This document shows, piece after piece, positions 32,187 to 32,407 of a stretch of DNA of 32,407 nucleotides. The position numbers and the translations under genes were made by a program. The first letter of the stretch is position 1. Every line of letters begins with the position of its first letter. Under the pieces are notes generated by a model. The model made no database searches and had not been told where the DNA came from. It saw only the letters and a list, made by a program, of their open reading frames with translations. The stretch is from an uncultured Lachnospiraceae bacterium (GTDB taxonomy: Bacteria; Bacillota; Clostridia; Lachnospirales; Lachnospiraceae), in assembly GCA_902788555.1 (NCBI GenBank), contig CADAKQ010000029.1:1-32407 (forward strand). Reading direction: 5' to 3'.

Positions 32187-32407
32187 TTAAGTAAAAATGA
32201 CAAATAAAGTCATAGATAATTAACTAAGTTAAATATGATGACAGCAAGGGTTAGGTACAATTACCGGACCAAAGCATTATTCATCATAAAAATATAATTT
32301 ATAATACCAGCATTCCTATAGAATGTGAAAAATGAAGTTTGAATAAAATAAAATCTCCCCGTATGATGTATATGAGTTTAGCGACTTAATACATCAAAAA
32401 CAAAAGG
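32187..32407. other. Structured gene-free right edge
   Basis: No gene is visible. Stems are ATGAC/GTCAT (32197-32213), TATGATGA/TCATCATA (32234-32241 with 32281-32288) enclosing GGTA/TACC, and TGATGTAT/ATACATCA (32364-32371 with 32389-32396). The region may be a leader or trailer RNA for a gene beyond the window, but no known riboswitch is recognised. Confidence 0.4.

Noticed and set aside
1-32407. CRISPR arrays, prophage or integrative elements
   Set aside because: No regularly spaced repeats, integrase, transposase or phage structural genes are seen; base composition is even across the window.

Overview
The window is AT-rich, tightly packed bacterial chromosome from a low-GC Gram-positive, most likely a Lachnospiraceae member (class Clostridia). 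This rests on the dnaX-ybaB-recR block, strong AGGAGG ribosome sites, a Clostridia-type Tad pilus locus with DUF5702-like and DUF6382/FHA-like proteins, and a secreted cell-wall-binding-like protein. Family-level placement is inference; the genus cannot be read from the sequence.

Layout. (1) 121-4376: an HTH-like regulator on the minus strand, divergent from a three-gene ABC-2 export operon (one ATPase, two permeases). The 205-base gap between them holds two promoters and a TGGCAC-N5-GTGCCA dyad. (2) 4377-4633: a structured gap with a tandem pair of 16-bp dyads and two small hairpins. (3) 4634-13640: a ten-gene Tad (Flp-type) pilus operon: prepilin peptidase, TadZ-like ATPase, TadA ATPase, TadB and TadC platform proteins, a 57-residue Flp pilin at 9438-9611, a DUF5702/TadG-like protein, two TadE-like pseudopilins, and a membrane DUF6382/FHA-like protein. 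A 99-bp near-perfect palindrome lies between the DUF5702-like gene and the first TadE-like gene. No secretin or other outer-membrane part is present, as expected for a cell with one membrane. (4) 13716-18512: a flavodoxin-SCP2 fusion, then dnaX, ybaB, recR and a phosphofructokinase. (5) 18622-21522: a small unknown protein and a large membrane-anchored extracytoplasmic protein with a degenerate C39-like C-terminus. (6) 21507-22757: a lysA-type decarboxylase on the minus strand, convergent with the large protein. (7) 22989-29042: a hybrid histidine kinase (HisKA-HATPase-REC-HPt), a pseudo-receiver plus receiver protein with no output domain, and a secreted repeat protein. (8) 29140-30300: a membrane-anchored GH25 muramidase on the minus strand. 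(9) 30518-32186: metN and metI of a methionine-type ABC importer; any substrate-binding partner lies past the window.

How they fit together. The Tad operon is the main accessory system. All three pilin-like proteins carry G-x-[AG]-V-V-E, so one prepilin peptidase (encoded first) can process them. TadA, TadB and TadC would drive assembly, TadZ would localise it, and the FHA protein could link it to Ser/Thr kinase signalling. Its least usual parts are the TadE-like protein with two tandem His-Cys3 modules, the TadC-like protein with about 195 inserted outer-face residues, and the palindrome. A second notable signal is the anti-Shine-Dalgarno hairpin ahead of the flavodoxin-SCP2 gene, which would mute read-through transcripts from the Tad operon. 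I see no tRNA, rRNA, CRISPR array, transposase or phage gene.
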